Shown: piece after piece, positions 44,477-53,926 of the stretch
Numbering within the stretch: the first letter of the stretch is position 1
Layout: each line of letters opens with the position of its first letter
Assembly: GCF_040796495.1 (NCBI RefSeq)
Contig: NZ_JBFNQN010000005.1
Coordinates: forward strand, 288,691-352,690
From: Kineococcus endophyticus
GTDB taxonomy: Bacteria > Actinomycetota > Actinomycetes > Actinomycetales > Kineococcaceae
Direction of reading: 5' to 3'
DNA length: 64,000 nt
Notes under the pieces: model-generated
Database searches by the model: none
Seen by the model: only the letters and a program-made list of their open reading frames with translations
Told to the model about the DNA's origin: nothing
Program-made: the position numbers and the translations under genes

Positions 44477-45328
44477 TCAGCGCACGCGTTCGGCGGTGAA
44501 CTGCATCCGGGGGTTCGCGTAGACCTCCTGCGACTCCACGAGCCGCAGTTCGCGCTCCCCGGAGCGGTAGGTGTTCTCGATGAGGTCGAACACGCTGGAC
44601 ACCGTGCGCTCCAGCGCCACCCGCGCCTCGCCGGTGCTGCGGTAGTGGGCCGTGAAGAGGGCGGCGGTGACGTCCCCGGACCCGTTCGCCTTGAACGGCA
44701 GCATCGGGGTGCGGACGATCCAGGCGCCGGCGTCGTCGGCGACGAGCACCTCGACGGTCCCCTCCTCGCGGTCGGGGCGTTCGACGCTCGTCACCAGGAC
44801 GGTCGAGGGGCCCATGGCCCGCGCGGCGTCGACCGAGGCGAGCGTCGACTCCAGCGTGTCGGGTTCGGTGCCGGTGAGGTAGCCGAGCTCGAACTGGTTC
44901 GGCGTGATGATGTCGGCGACGGGGACGACCCGGTCGCGCAGCAGCTCCGGGATCTCGGGCGCGACGAAGCAACCGGACTTGGCGTTCCCCATCACCGGGT
45001 CGCACGCGTACACCGCGGAGGGGTTCGCCGCCTTCACCCGGCGGACCGCGTCGACGATGACGTCGCCGATCCCGACCCCGCCCTGGTACCCCGACAGGAC
45101 CACGTCCACCTGGGGGAAGACACCGCGCTCCTCGACCCCGGTGAGGACGTCGGCGACGTCCGACGGCGCGATGAGCGGACCGCGCCAGGCCCCGTACCCC
45201 GTGTGGTTGGAGAAGTTCACGGTGTAGACGGGCACGACCTCGACCCCGATGCGCTGCAGTGGGAAGACGGCCGCGGAGTTGCCGACGTGGCCGTGCGCGA
45301 CGGCGGACTGGATGGAGAGCACCTTCAC
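44477..45328 (-). CDS. pdxY: Pyridoxal kinase
   Basis: 283 residues of the PdxK/PdxY ribokinase-like family. Marks are VLSIQSAVAHGHVGNSAAVFPLQ for the substrate pocket, YTVNFSNHTGYGAWRG, SGYQGGVGIGD, YACDPVMGNAKSGCFV and the anion-hole/catalytic GSGDVTAALF with the general-base Asp. It phosphorylates pyridoxal with ATP in the salvage of PLP. GTG 45328 follows minus-strand TATCGT by 7 nt (leaderless). It is divergent from the ArsR/MFS operon. Confidence 0.94.
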   Translation of the reverse strand: MKVLSIQSAVAHGHVGNSAAVFPLQRIGVEVVPVYTVNFSNHTGYGAWRGPLIAPSDVADVLTGVEERGVFPQVDVVLSGYQGGVGIGDVIVDAVRRVKAANPSAVYACDPVMGNAKSGCFVAPEIPELLRDRVVPVADIITPNQFELGYLTGTEPDTLESTLASVDAARAMGPSTVLVTSVERPDREEGTVEVLVADDAGAWIVRTPMLPFKANGSGDVTAALFTAHYRSTGEARVALERTVSSVFDLIENTYRSGERELRLVESQEVYANPRMQFTAERVR

Positions 45329-45335
45329 GCGCCGG

Positions 45336-45341
45336 ACGATA
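45336..45341 (-). promoter_or_regulatory. -10 element of pdxY (leaderless)
   Basis: Minus-strand TATCGT 7 nt from the GTG start, with no Shine-Dalgarno. Confidence 0.55.
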
Positions 45342-45370
45342 CGCGCCCCCGCCCCACGGGGCCGTCCGAC

Positions 45371-45404
45371 TTCCACAAGAGGTCTTGTGGAAGATGTCTT
45401 GTGG
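45371..45404. promoter_or_regulatory. Operator of the ArsR/MFS operon: perfect dyad plus a third half-site
   Basis: TTCCACAAGA (45371-45380), GG, TCTTGTGGAA (45383-45392) is a perfect 10-bp-arm inverted repeat. A third TCTTGTGG follows at 45397-45404. The array spans the -35 and spacer of the promoter whose -10 is TACCGT (45408-45413), so a bound repressor would block polymerase. The AT-rich sequence stands out from its surroundings. Confidence 0.85.
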
Positions 45405-45407
45405 TTC

Positions 45408-45413
45408 TACCGT
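45408..45413 (+). promoter_or_regulatory. -10 element of the ArsR-family gene (leaderless)
   Basis: TACCGT 7 nt before GTG 45421. TTGTGG 17 nt upstream, inside the operator, may act as -35. Confidence 0.6.
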
Positions 45414-45420
45414 CGACGTC

Positions 45421-46005
45421 GTGGACGACTTCCCTCCTCCCGACCTGCCCAGCGTCGAGCTCACCGACCCGGCCACGATGCGCGTGCTGGCGCACCCCAC
45501 CCGGCTGCGCCTCCTCGGCGAGCTGCGGGTCCACGGGCCGTGCAGCGTCGGGATGCTCAGCCGCGCCGTCGACGAGGCCCCGGGCTCGGTCAGCTACCAC
45601 CTGTCGCGCCTCGCCGAGGTCGGCCTGGTGGCCGAGGCGCCCGACCACGCACCGGACCGCCGGCAACGCTGGTGGCGCTCGGTCCACGCCTTCACCCGCA
45701 CGCCCTCCCCCACCGACACGAGCGACCCCGAGCGCTCGGCGGCCTCCACCGCGCTGCGCAAGAGCTTCGTGCGGGGCCTCGCCACCGCGCACGAGGCCTA
45801 CCTCGACGCCGAGCACGACCTGCCACCGGAGTGGGCCGAGGCCGCCTCCACCGGGGACCTGTACCTCGACCTCACGGCCGACGAGCTCGCCGAGATGGCC
45901 GCCGAGGTCCGACAGGTCTTCGGCCGGTGGCTGGAGCGCTCGAACCGGGACCGCGCCGGGACCCGCCCCGTGCTCGCCCTCCACGCGCTGTTCCCGCGGC
46001 CGTGA
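45421..46005 (+). CDS. ArsR-family transcriptional repressor
   Basis: 194 residues. The winged helix near 20-75 reads MRVLAHPTRLRLLGELRVHG, then CSVGMLSRAVDEAPGSVSYHLSRLAEVGLV, typical ArsR/HTH_20. The ~110-residue C-terminal region is helical and has no metal-binding CxC motif, so the inducer is probably an organic compound rather than a metal. The palindromic array directly upstream suggests autoregulation. The stop overlaps the MFS gene start (GTGA), so it most likely controls that exporter. Confidence 0.88.
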   Translation: MDDFPPPDLPSVELTDPATMRVLAHPTRLRLLGELRVHGPCSVGMLSRAVDEAPGSVSYHLSRLAEVGLVAEAPDHAPDRRQRWWRSVHAFTRTPSPTDTSDPERSAASTALRKSFVRGLATAHEAYLDAEHDLPPEWAEAASTGDLYLDLTADELAEMAAEVRQVFGRWLERSNRDRAGTRPVLALHALFPRP

Positions 46006-47219
46006 GACCGCTCCGCGCGCTGGTCGTCGCGCACACCGCGAGCGCCGCGGGGAACGCGGCGACCCAGGTGGCCGTCCCGCTGCACGTCCTGGCCACGGGC
46101 GGCAGCGGCCTGCAGCTCGGGATCGCCTCCGCCGCAGCGGTCGTGCCGGTCATCGTCGGCGGTGTGTTCGGCGGGACGGTCGTCGACCGCATCGGCTACC
46201 GCCGCACGAGCATCACCAGCGACGTCGTCGGGGCCGTCACGATCGCCGCGGTCCCGCTGCTGGCCGGCACCGTCGGCCTGCCGTTCTGGGGGCTCGTCCT
46301 GCTGCTCGTGGCGACGGGCCTGCTGGACGCCCCGGGCCAGGCCGCGCGGCACGCGATGCTGCCCGAGGTCTGCGCGGTCGACGACGTGCCGCTGCTCAAG
46401 GCCACGGGCGCCCTCAACGGGGCCGAACGCCTCGCCCAGCTGCTGGGGGTCGCCGCGACGGCCGCCCTCGTCGGGTGGCTCGGCGCCCTGCCCGTCCTGT
46501 GGCTGGACGCGGCGACGTTCGCCGCCAGCGCGACGCTCGTGCTGATCGCCGTGCCCCACACGTCCACCGCCGCCACTCCCGCGGGGTCCTACCTGCGTCG
46601 CCTGCGGGAGGGGTTCGACGTGGTGCGCCGCGACGGGTTGCTGCGCGCCGTCGTCCTCCTCGTGCTGGCGACCAACGCCTTCGACACGGGGCTGACCGTC
46701 CTGCTGCCGCTCGTGGCGCGCGACACCTGGCACCACCCCGCAGCGTTCGGCTGGGTCAGTGCCGTCTTCGGCGTGGGCGCGGCGGTGGGAGCCCTGCAGG
46801 CGCACCGCCTCACCCGGCGCTGGTCGCGCCGTCGGGTCTTCGCCCTGTCCTTCCTGCTCGCCGGGTCGCCGCGCTTCCTGCTGCTGGCCACGGGCCCCTC
46901 CCTGGAGCTCACCCTCGTCGTCGTCCTCGCCTGCGGCCTCGCCGCGGGGGCCATCAACCCGGTGCTGGGCGCCGTGCAGCTCGAGCGGGTGGCCCCGCGG
47001 ATGCGCGCCCGCGTCGCCGGTCTCGTGGCGGCGGGCGCGTGGGCGGGGATGCCGGCCGGGTCGCTGCTCGCGGGGTGGGGTGCGGACCGGGTCGGCGTCG
47101 TGCCGGTGCTGTGGACCGTGGGGGCCCTGTACCTCGTCGTCACGCTCGCCCCCTTCGTCGGCCGGTCGTGGAAGGACATGGACCGTCCTGCCCGGCGGGA
47201 GTCGGCCGTGGCAGGGTGA
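46002..47219 (+). CDS. MFS transporter
   Basis: 405 residues with 12 hydrophobic segments. The region after helix 2 has GGTVVDRIGYRRT, corresponding to the GxxxDRxGRR loop of motif A. Helix 4-5 carry LLDAPGQAARHAMLPEV and KATGALNGAERLAQLLG, typical of the enterobactin-exporter-like and macrolide-efflux group. It lies in an operon with an ArsR repressor, so inducible efflux of a small molecule is likely. Substrate unknown. Confidence 0.88.
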   Translation: MRPLRALVVAHTASAAGNAATQVAVPLHVLATGGSGLQLGIASAAAVVPVIVGGVFGGTVVDRIGYRRTSITSDVVGAVTIAAVPLLAGTVGLPFWGLVLLLVATGLLDAPGQAARHAMLPEVCAVDDVPLLKATGALNGAERLAQLLGVAATAALVGWLGALPVLWLDAATFAASATLVLIAVPHTSTAATPAGSYLRRLREGFDVVRRDGLLRAVVLLVLATNAFDTGLTVLLPLVARDTWHHPAAFGWVSAVFGVGAAVGALQAHRLTRRWSRRRVFALSFLLAGSPRFLLLATGPSLELTLVVVLACGLAAGAINPVLGAVQLERVAPRMRARVAGLVAAGAWAGMPAGSLLAGWGADRVGVVPVLWTVGALYLVVTLAPFVGRSWKDMDRPARRESAVAG

Positions 47220-47223
47220 GCGG

Positions 47224-47826
47224 GTGTTCGACCAGCTCAACGCGCTCGTCACCGAGCACGCGGGATCGCCGTGGGTGCTGGCCGCGGTGCTCACCCTCGC
47301 CGCCCTCGACGCCTTCGTCCCGCCGCTGCCGAGCGAGTCGGTCGTCATCGGCCTGTCGGCCATCGCGGCCGACACCGGGCACCCGAACCGGTGGGCGCTG
47401 TTCGCCTGCGCGGTGGTCGGCGCCTTCCTCGGCGACAACCTCACCTACACGATGGGCCGGCACTCCCCGTTGCGGCGCTGGATCGCCGGGCACCCGCGGC
47501 TGGAGAAGGCGTTCAGCCGCGCCGCCGTGGAACTGCAGAAGCGGGGGGCGTTCGCGATCCTGGCCGCCCGGTACGTCCCGATCGGCCGCATCGCCGTGAA
47601 CCTGACGGCCGGGGCGGTGCAGTTCCCGCGGGCGCGCTTCGTCGGGTTGAGCGCGCTGGCGGCGCTGACGTGGGCGGCGTACTCGGTGGCGATCGGTTCG
47701 CTCGCCGGGCACTGGATCGAGTCGACACCGTTGGCCGGCGCCGCCCTCGGCATCGTCATCGCCCTGGCGCTGGGTTTCCTCGTGGACCTCGTGCTCAACC
47801 GCGTCGTCCGCCGCCGGGTCAGCTGA
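47224..47826 (+). CDS. DedA/SNARE-associated family membrane protein
   Basis: 200 residues with the DedA fold: FVPPLPSESVVIGLSAIAA near the start, FLGDNLTYTMGRHSPLRRWI, AARYVPIGRIAVNLTAGAVQFPRARF (the conserved Arg-rich helix-pair) and two C-terminal helices. DedA proteins are thought to flip undecaprenyl phosphate or phospholipids. GTG 47224 is 4 nt after the MFS stop and 6 nt after CAGGGT, so it may be cotranscribed or use its own leaderless start. It overlaps the convergent gene by 8 bp. Confidence 0.88.
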   Translation: MFDQLNALVTEHAGSPWVLAAVLTLAALDAFVPPLPSESVVIGLSAIAADTGHPNRWALFACAVVGAFLGDNLTYTMGRHSPLRRWIAGHPRLEKAFSRAAVELQKRGAFAILAARYVPIGRIAVNLTAGAVQFPRARFVGLSALAALTWAAYSVAIGSLAGHWIESTPLAGAALGIVIALALGFLVDLVLNRVVRRRVS

Positions 47827-48706
47827 GGTCGTCGTCGAGGAGGGCGTCGAGGAGGATCCGGGCGGAGAGGCCGAGGGCCGCCTCGGCCTCCGGTTGGTGC
47901 GTCGCCGCCACGGTCGAGGCACTGAGGACGACGACCGCGACGGTCGGGCCGTAGGCGTGCTCGACGACCCCCGCCTCGTGCCGCAGCGTCAGCAGGGTTC
48001 CCGTCTTGGACGACCAGCGGGAGGCGTCGGTCCGCAGGTCCGGGGCCAGCCGGTGACCGAAGACGTTGCCGCCCAGCAGGTCGCGCATCCGCGCGGCGAC
48101 CACCTCGGGGACGGTGGTGGGTCGCCACAGCTGGGTCAGCAGCTCCGTGAAACCCTCGGCCGAGCCGGAGTTCGCGCGTCCGACGTCGAACTGCTCGAGG
48201 GCGTGGCCGTCGCCGGCGGTTCCGGAGCGGCTCGCCAGCAGGTGGCCGAGCGGGCGTTCCACCCGCAGTGCCGGAGTGGCGGTCAGGTCGGCCAACCGGT
48301 GCCGCACCGCGACGCCCCGGACGCCGAGGGCGCGCAGTTCCGCGTCCACGGCCGCCGGTGGTGTGAGGTCGAACAACGCGTCGGCGGCGACGTTGTCGCT
48401 GATGGTGACGGCGAGTTCGAGGAGGTCCTCGACCGCGACGTGCGCGGGGTGGCGGAACCGCCCGAGACCGGTGTCGGCCGGCGTCGTCGGCGGTTGCACC
48501 GCGACCACCTCGTCCGCCGCGAGTTCCCCGCGGTGGATGCGCAGGAGGGTCGCCAGGGCCAGCGGGACCTTCACCAGGGATGCGCACGGGAACGGCCGGG
48601 CGGGATCGAGGCCGACGGCGCGCCCGGCGTCGAGGTCGCGCACGACGATGCCGGCCTCCAGGCCCGCGTCCGCGAGGACGTCCCGCACCCGCTCGAGCGC
48701 CCTCAC
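47819..48706 (-). CDS. Class A beta-lactamase-fold serine hydrolase without signal peptide or Glu166 motif
   Basis: 295 residues. SxxK is in ASLVKVPLALA, SDN is in VTISDNVAADALFDL and KTG is in RWSSKTGTLLTL. The omega-loop ExxLN motif is absent: the position 36 residues after the SDN Ser falls in RHRLADLT. No signal peptide or lipobox is seen, as the protein begins MRALERVRDVLADAGLEAG. Without Glu166 deacylation of penicillins would be slow, so an esterase, a penicillin-binding protein or a repurposed enzyme is possible. It is coupled to the LysR gene (GTGA). Confidence 0.82.
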   Translation of the reverse strand: MRALERVRDVLADAGLEAGIVVRDLDAGRAVGLDPARPFPCASLVKVPLALATLLRIHRGELAADEVVAVQPPTTPADTGLGRFRHPAHVAVEDLLELAVTISDNVAADALFDLTPPAAVDAELRALGVRGVAVRHRLADLTATPALRVERPLGHLLASRSGTAGDGHALEQFDVGRANSGSAEGFTELLTQLWRPTTVPEVVAARMRDLLGGNVFGHRLAPDLRTDASRWSSKTGTLLTLRHEAGVVEHAYGPTVAVVVLSASTVAATHQPEAEAALGLSARILLDALLDDDLS

Positions 48707-49581
48707 ACCTCCTCCCACAGGCCGGCCACCGCGTCCGCGAACTCCCCGCGCAGGCGGTGGGCGTCCTCGTCCCGGCCGGCCAGCACCGCCAGGCCGCGGA
48801 CGAGGACGCACCCCGACACCGGGCACCAGTCCAAGCCCCAGGTGCGCGCCTCGGGCCGGGTGACCAGGACGACGTCGCCGCCGCCGAGGGCGTCGGCCAA
48901 CGCGGCGACCGGGGAGTCGGCGACGCCCACCTGCACGGGTTGCAGACCCGCCGCCGCGGCCGCCCGCACGACGACGTCCCGCACGTGCGGGACGTCGTCC
49001 TCCGGCAGCAACCAGCAGCGGCGCAACCCCTCCTGCCGCGCCGACCGTCCCGACGCGCGACCCCGCCGCAGCGAGGACCACCGGAAGGAGGGGGCGCGCA
49101 GGAGGCCCGGAACCGCGGCCACCCCGAGCACGCTCGTCCACTCGGCCTCGTCCGGCGGCACCGGGACGAGGGCGACGGGCAGGTCGCGCTGGCGGACCGC
49201 CTCGACCCGGCCTGCCCGCGGGAGCGGCACGGGGTCCACGACGTGTCCGGTGCGCGCCGCGAACCGGGCCAGGTCCGGCACCGCCAGCGTGTCCGGCACC
49301 CCGCACCGCAGGGGCCGCCGGCGGGCCCGTTCGGCGCCCTCGACGAGGGCGTCGGCCAGGTCCACGAGACGGCGGGCCGTGGGCAGCAGGTCCCGTCCCA
49401 CGCTCGTCACGGCGACGGTGCGCGACGACCGCTCCAGCAGTCGCGCCCCGAGGTGGGCCTCCAGCGCGGCCACCCGGCGGCTCGCGACGGACTGCGGGAT
49501 GCGCACGGAGGCAGCCCCCGCCGTGAAGCTGCCCTGGGTCGCGACGGCCAGGAAGGCGCGGCACCCGGCGACGACGTCCAC
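48703..49581 (-). CDS. LysR-family regulator between two beta-lactamase-fold genes
   Basis: 292 residues. The helix-turn-helix reads FLAVATQGSFTAGAASVRIPQ, then SVASRRVAALEAHLGARLLERS and VTSVGRDLLP, standard LysR. The effector domain is short and divergent. GTG 49581 was chosen because minus-strand TACGGT is 6 nt upstream and the dyad at 49602 would then lie in the promoter. The ATG at 49605 would place the dyad over the start codon. The arrangement with divergent blaA recalls AmpR-AmpC control. Confidence 0.82.
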   Translation of the reverse strand: MDVVAGCRAFLAVATQGSFTAGAASVRIPQSVASRRVAALEAHLGARLLERSSRTVAVTSVGRDLLPTARRLVDLADALVEGAERARRRPLRCGVPDTLAVPDLARFAARTGHVVDPVPLPRAGRVEAVRQRDLPVALVPVPPDEAEWTSVLGVAAVPGLLRAPSFRWSSLRRGRASGRSARQEGLRRCWLLPEDDVPHVRDVVVRAAAAAGLQPVQVGVADSPVAALADALGGGDVVLVTRPEARTWGLDWCPVSGCVLVRGLAVLAGRDEDAHRLRGEFADAVAGLWEEV

Positions 49582-49587
49582 GGCCCG

Positions 49588-49593
49588 ACCGTA
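49588..49593 (-). promoter_or_regulatory. -10 element of the LysR gene (leaderless)
   Basis: Minus-strand TACGGT 6 nt before GTG 49581. It decides the start. Confidence 0.5.
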
Positions 49594-49601
49594 CCGCTCG
49601 G

Positions 49602-49620
49602 CCATGCTCGTTCGGCATGG
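49602..49620. promoter_or_regulatory. LysR-type operator between lysR and the beta-lactamase gene
   Basis: CCATGC-N7-GCATGG is a perfect dyad of the length LysR proteins bind (ATGC-N7-GCAT inside). A further GCATGG occurs at 49645-49650 towards the beta-lactamase start. It covers the -35 side of the lysR promoter, consistent with autorepression and activation of the divergent gene. Confidence 0.65.
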
Positions 49621-49674
49621 ATCGGACCGCCGCCTGCTTGGACAGCATGGCCGGACTGCGGTGGGGTGGGGACC

Positions 49675-50565
49675 GTGAGACGAACCGCCGCCCTCCTGTC
49701 CGCCCCGCTGTCCGCGCTGGTGATCCTGGCCGGCTGCTCCGAACCGGCCCCGCCCACCTCGTCCGCCCCGGCTCCGGCGAGCTCCTCCTCCGCACCGGCG
49801 CCCGACTTCGCCGCCCTGGAGCAGCAGTCCGGTGCCCGCCTGGGCGTGTTCGCGGTCGACACCGGCAGCGGCCGCACCGTCGCGCACCGGGCCGACGAGC
49901 GGTTCGCCTTCGCCTCCACGTACAAGGCGCTCGCGGCCGCGGCGGTCTTGGACTCCGGCGCCGACCTCGCGACGCAGGTCCCGGTGACCGACCTGGTCGA
50001 CTACTCCCCCGTCACGCAGGAGCACGTCGGCGGGACCCTGTCGCTCGGCGAGGTCGCCGAGGCGGCGGTGACCGTGAGCGACAACACCGCGGGCAACCTG
50101 CTCTTCGACCAGCTCGGTGGACCCGCCGGTTTCGAGGCCGACCTGCGGGCCCTGGGCGACACCGTGACGGAGTCCGCGCGCACCGAACCCGGGTTGAACG
50201 GGTGGAACCCCGGCGAGGTCGACGACACGAGTTCGCCGCGCGCGTTCGCCACCGACCTGCAGGCCTACGCCGTGGGCGACGCCCTGGACGCCGCCGACCG
50301 GGACGTCTTCACCGGGTGGCTCAGGGGGAACACGACCGGGGCGGAGCAGATCCGTGCGGGGGTTCCTGCGGGCTGGGTCGTGGGCGACAAGACCGGCCAC
50401 GCGGGCCGCTACGGCAACCAGAACGACGTCGGTGTCGTGTGGCCGTCGGGGGGCCGGGCCCCGTGGGTCGTCGTGGTGTTCTCCGACAAGCCGGGCCTCG
50501 ACGACGAGTCCGACCCCGCGCTCGTGGCGCGGGCGACCGGACTCGTCGTCGACGCGCTCAGCTGA
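49675..50565 (+). CDS. Class A beta-lactamase, lipoprotein
   Basis: 296 residues. The signal peptide [21 protein letters not shown] has a lipobox LAGC, then a Ser/Pro/Ala linker. All class A motifs are present: STYK (SxxK) in [15 protein letters not shown] in [21 protein letters not shown] with the Glu exactly 36 residues after the SDN Ser (Glu166), and KTG in [10 protein letters not shown]. It should hydrolyse penicillins and perhaps cephalosporins at the cell surface. It is divergent from a LysR gene. TTGGAC at 49638 may be the -35. Confidence 0.92.
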   Translation: MRRTAALLSAPLSALVILAGCSEPAPPTSSAPAPASSSSAPAPDFAALEQQSGARLGVFAVDTGSGRTVAHRADERFAFASTYKALAAAAVLDSGADLATQVPVTDLVDYSPVTQEHVGGTLSLGEVAEAAVTVSDNTAGNLLFDQLGGPAGFEADLRALGDTVTESARTEPGLNGWNPGEVDDTSSPRAFATDLQAYAVGDALDAADRDVFTGWLRGNTTGAEQIRAGVPAGWVVGDKTGHAGRYGNQNDVGVVWPSGGRAPWVVVVFSDKPGLDDESDPALVARATGLVVDALS

Positions 50566-52075
50566 CCCGTGCGGTGATGAGCTCGCGGATGCGCGCGGCG
50601 TCCGCCTTGCCCTGCATCTCCTTCATGACCTGACCGATGAGGGCACCGGCCGCCTGCGCCTTGCCGCCGCGGATCTTCTCCACGACGTCGGGATTGGCGG
50701 CGATGACCTTGTCGACCGCGGCGTTCAGGGCGCCGTCGTCCTGGACGACGACGAGACCGCGGGCCTGGACCACCGTCGCGACGTCCCCCTCCCCGGCCAG
50801 CACGCCCTCGAGGGCCTCGCGCGCGAGGCGGTCGGTGAGCTTGCCGTCGTCGACGAGCTGGGCCAGTTCGGCCACGTCGGCGGGGGTGACGCGCAGGTCG
50901 GTGAGCTCGACCCCGTCGGCGTTGGCGCGGCGGGCCAGTTCCCCGGACCACCACTTGCGGGCCGCCGCGGGCGAGGCGCCCGCGGCCACCGTCGCCTCGA
51001 CGACGTCCAGCGCCCCGGCGTTGACGAGATCGCGGAACTCCAGGTCGGAGAAACCCCACTCGGCGTGCAAGCGCTTGCGGCGTTGCGAGGGCGGCTCGGG
51101 CAGCGAGGCGCGCAGCTCCTCGACCCACGCCCGGTCCGGGACGATCGGGACGAGGTCGGGTTCGGGGAAGTACCGGTAGTCCTCGGCGTCGGACTTCTCC
51201 CGGCCCGACGTCGTGAGCCCGGTGTCCTCGTGCCAGTGGCGCGTCTCCTGCACGACCTTCTCACCCGCCCGCAGGACGGCCGCGTGCCGGGAGACCTCGT
51301 AGCGCACGGCCCGTTCGACCGAGCGCAGCGAGTTGACGTTCTTCGTCTCCGACCGCGTGCCGAGCTTCGCCTCCGGCGACGGGCGCAGCGAGAGGTTGAC
51401 GTCGCAGCGCAGCGACCCCTGCTCCATCTTGACGTCGGAGACGTCGAGCGCGCGGAGCAGGTCGCGCAGGGCCGCGACGTAGGCGCGGGCCACGTCGGGG
51501 GCCCGGTCCCCGGTGCCCTCCAGGGGCTTGGTGACGATCTCGATGAGCGGGATGCCCGCGCGGTTGTAGTCCACGAGGGAGAACTCGGCGCCGTGGATGC
51601 GGCCCGTGGAACCCCCGACGTGCAGGGACTTCCCGGTGTCCTCCTCCATGTGGGCGCGCTCGATGAGCACCCGGTAGGTGAACGCCGGCTTCGACCCGTC
51701 CTCCGACGCCGGGACGTCGACGTCGAGGTACCCCTCGTACGCGATCGGCTCGTCGTACTGCGACGTCTGGAAGTTCTTCGGCATGTCCGGGTAGAAGTAG
51801 TTCTTCCGGGCGAACCGGCAGCGCTCGGCGATGGAACAGTTCAACGCCAGCCCGATGCGGATCGCCGACTCCAGCGCCTTGGCGTTCAGGACCGGCATCG
51901 CGCCGGGCAGACCGAGGGACGTCGGGTCCACCTGCGTGTTCGGCTCGGCGCCGAACTCCGTCGGCGCACCGGAGAACATCTTCGTCTGGGTGTTGAGCTC
52001 GACGTGCACCTCGAGGCCGAGGACGGGGTCGAACTCCGCCACCGCCTCGTCGTACTCCACCAGTTCGACGGTCAT
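50558..52075 (-). CDS. gatB: Asp-tRNA(Asn)/Glu-tRNA(Gln) amidotransferase subunit B
   Basis: 505 residues. The cradle domain contains [73 protein letters not shown] and [18 protein letters not shown]. The C-terminal helical and YqeY-like tail ends [23 protein letters not shown]. With GatA and GatC it converts misacylated Glu-tRNA(Gln) or Asp-tRNA(Asn). ATGA overlap with gatA. Its 3' end overlaps the convergent beta-lactamase gene by 8 bp. Confidence 0.97.
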   Translation of the reverse strand: MTVELVEYDEAVAEFDPVLGLEVHVELNTQTKMFSGAPTEFGAEPNTQVDPTSLGLPGAMPVLNAKALESAIRIGLALNCSIAERCRFARKNYFYPDMPKNFQTSQYDEPIAYEGYLDVDVPASEDGSKPAFTYRVLIERAHMEEDTGKSLHVGGSTGRIHGAEFSLVDYNRAGIPLIEIVTKPLEGTGDRAPDVARAYVAALRDLLRALDVSDVKMEQGSLRCDVNLSLRPSPEAKLGTRSETKNVNSLRSVERAVRYEVSRHAAVLRAGEKVVQETRHWHEDTGLTTSGREKSDAEDYRYFPEPDLVPIVPDRAWVEELRASLPEPPSQRRKRLHAEWGFSDLEFRDLVNAGALDVVEATVAAGASPAAARKWWSGELARRANADGVELTDLRVTPADVAELAQLVDDGKLTDRLAREALEGVLAGEGDVATVVQARGLVVVQDDGALNAAVDKVIAANPDVVEKIRGGKAQAAGALIGQVMKEMQGKADAARIRELITARVS

Positions 52076-53616
52076 GCCGACACCCCCTGCCACGCCGGAA
52101 CCTCCGCGAGCAACGGCCCGCCCCACTTGTCCACCAACCGCGTCTCCAGCGCCGCGCCGACCCGGTACAGCCGGTCGTCGGCCTGCTGCGGCGCGAGGAT
52201 CTGCAACCCCACGGGCAGCCCGTCGGACAGGCCCGCCGGCAGGGACATCCCGGGGATGCCCGCCAGGTTCGCCGGGATCGTCGCGACGTCCCCGGCGTAC
52301 ATCGCCAGGGGGTCGTCGAGCTTGGCGCCCAGGGGGTACGCGACCGTCGGCGCGGTCGGCGAGACCAGCACGTCGACGGAGCCGAAGGCCGCGTCGAAGT
52401 CGCGCTGGACGAGCGTGCGCACCTTCTGGGCGCTGCCGTAGTAGGCGTCGTAGTAGCCGGCCGACAACGCGTAGGTGCCGAGGATGATGCGGCGCTTGGC
52501 CTCGTCCCCGAACCCGGCGGCGCGGGTGGCGCGCATGACGGTCTCGGCCGTCACGTTCTCGCCCTCCGGCACGACCCGCAGGCCGTAGCGCATCCCGTCG
52601 AACTTGGCGAGGTTGCTCGACGCCTCGCTCGGCAGGATCAGGTAGTACGCGGCGAGCGCGTGCACGATGTTCGGCAGGCTCAGCTCGACGACCTCGGCCC
52701 CGGCGGCGCGGAACTCCGCGAGCGCCTCCTCGAACCGCGCGACGACACCGGGTTCGTACCCCTCGCCCGACAGTTCGGCGACGACCCCGATGCGGACGCC
52801 GGTGAGGTCGCCGGTCGCGCCCTGGCGGGCGGCGCCGACGACGTCCGGCACCGCACCCGGCAGCGACGTCGAGTCGTACGGGTCGTGGCCTGCGATGACC
52901 GCGTGCAGCAGCGCCGTGTCCATGACCGTCCGGGCGCAGGGCCCGGCCTGGTCCAGGGAGCTGGCGAGGGCGATGAGGCCGTAGCGGGAGACCGCGCCGT
53001 AGGTGGGCTTGACGCCGACCGTGCCGGTGACGGCCGCGGGCTGGCGGATCGAACCACCCGTGTCCGACCCGATCGTCAGGGGGGCCTCGAAGGCCGCGAG
53101 CGCCGCCGCGGAACCGCCGCCGGAACCGCCCGGGATGCGGGTGGGGTCCCACGGGTTGCGCGTGACGCCGTACGCGGAGTGCTCGGTCGTCGAGCCCATC
53201 GCGAACTCGTCCATGTTCGTCTTGCCGAGCACGACGAGGCCCGCGGCGTGCAGCTCGCGCACGACGGTGGCGTCGTACGGCGGGACCCAGCCCTGCAGCA
53301 TCCGGGACCCGGCAGTGGTCGGCAGGCCCTTCGTCGTCAGCACGTCCTTGACGCCGATGGGGACACCGGCGAGCGGCCCGAGGTCGGCCCCGGCCGCGCG
53401 GTCGGCGTCGATCTGCCGGGCGCGGGCGAGGGCGCCCTCGTGGTCGACGTGCAGGAAGGCGTGGACGCCGGAGTCGTTGGGGCCGGACGTCGGGCCGTCG
53501 ACCGCGTCGATGCGGTCGAGGTGGGCGCGGGTGACCTCCTCGGCGGAGACGACCTTGCTGCGCAGGCCGTCGGCGAGGCGGGTGGCGTCCCACTGGACCA
53601 GTTCGTTGACGCTCAC
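52072..53616 (-). CDS. gatA: Asp-tRNA(Asn)/Glu-tRNA(Gln) amidotransferase subunit A
   Basis: 514 residues of the amidase-signature family. The catalytic Ser-cisSer-Lys set is visible as Lys in [14 protein letters not shown], cis-Ser in [14 protein letters not shown] and nucleophile Ser in [13 protein letters not shown]. It releases ammonia from glutamine for transfer to the tRNA-bound amino acid in GatB. GTG 53616 overlaps the gatC stop (GTGA). Confidence 0.97.
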   Translation of the reverse strand: MSVNELVQWDATRLADGLRSKVVSAEEVTRAHLDRIDAVDGPTSGPNDSGVHAFLHVDHEGALARARQIDADRAAGADLGPLAGVPIGVKDVLTTKGLPTTAGSRMLQGWVPPYDATVVRELHAAGLVVLGKTNMDEFAMGSTTEHSAYGVTRNPWDPTRIPGGSGGGSAAALAAFEAPLTIGSDTGGSIRQPAAVTGTVGVKPTYGAVSRYGLIALASSLDQAGPCARTVMDTALLHAVIAGHDPYDSTSLPGAVPDVVGAARQGATGDLTGVRIGVVAELSGEGYEPGVVARFEEALAEFRAAGAEVVELSLPNIVHALAAYYLILPSEASSNLAKFDGMRYGLRVVPEGENVTAETVMRATRAAGFGDEAKRRIILGTYALSAGYYDAYYGSAQKVRTLVQRDFDAAFGSVDVLVSPTAPTVAYPLGAKLDDPLAMYAGDVATIPANLAGIPGMSLPAGLSDGLPVGLQILAPQQADDRLYRVGAALETRLVDKWGGPLLAEVPAWQGVSA

Positions 53617-53912
53617 GCCTCCTCCCCCAGGATCATCGGGACGCGGAAGCGACCGTCCTCGGCCGCGGGAGCGCCCGCGAGCGCCTCCTCCGCGGTCAGG
53701 CCCGGCCGGACGACGTCCGGTCGGGTGACGTTCGTCAGCGGCACGGGGTGCGAGGTGGCGGGTACGTCGTCGGTGGCGACCTTCGCGACGGCCGCGACGG
53801 CATCGAGGACCGCGTCGAGCTGACCCGCCATGCGGTCCAGCTCCTCGTCGGACATGTCGATGCGCGCCAGGCGCGCGAGGTGCTCGACCTCGGATCGGGA
53901 GATGGCGGACAC
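53613..53912 (-). CDS. gatC: Asp-tRNA(Asn)/Glu-tRNA(Gln) amidotransferase subunit C
   Basis: 99 residues: [20 protein letters not shown] is the usual start, followed by [14 protein letters not shown] and the extended belt [19 protein letters not shown] that stabilises the GatA-GatB interface. It is the first gene of gatC-gatA-gatB. GTG 53912 is 8 nt from minus-strand TAGACT (leaderless); that -10 overlaps the stop codon of the upstream Lrp gene. Confidence 0.94.
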   Translation of the reverse strand: MSAISRSEVEHLARLARIDMSDEELDRMAGQLDAVLDAVAAVAKVATDDVPATSHPVPLTNVTRPDVVRPGLTAEEALAGAPAAEDGRFRVPMILGEEA

Positions 53913-53920
53913 GATCGGTG

Positions 53921-53926
53921 AGTCTA
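53921..53926 (-). promoter_or_regulatory. -10 element of gatCAB inside the lrp stop codon
   Basis: Minus-strand TAGACT starts with the TAG that ends the Lrp gene, and GTG of gatC follows 8 nt later. Confidence 0.5.

Noticed and set aside
44645..47599. 984-codon plus-strand frame over pdxY, ArsR and MFS genes
   Set aside because: It is a composite of shadow frames of three supported genes, with biased composition.
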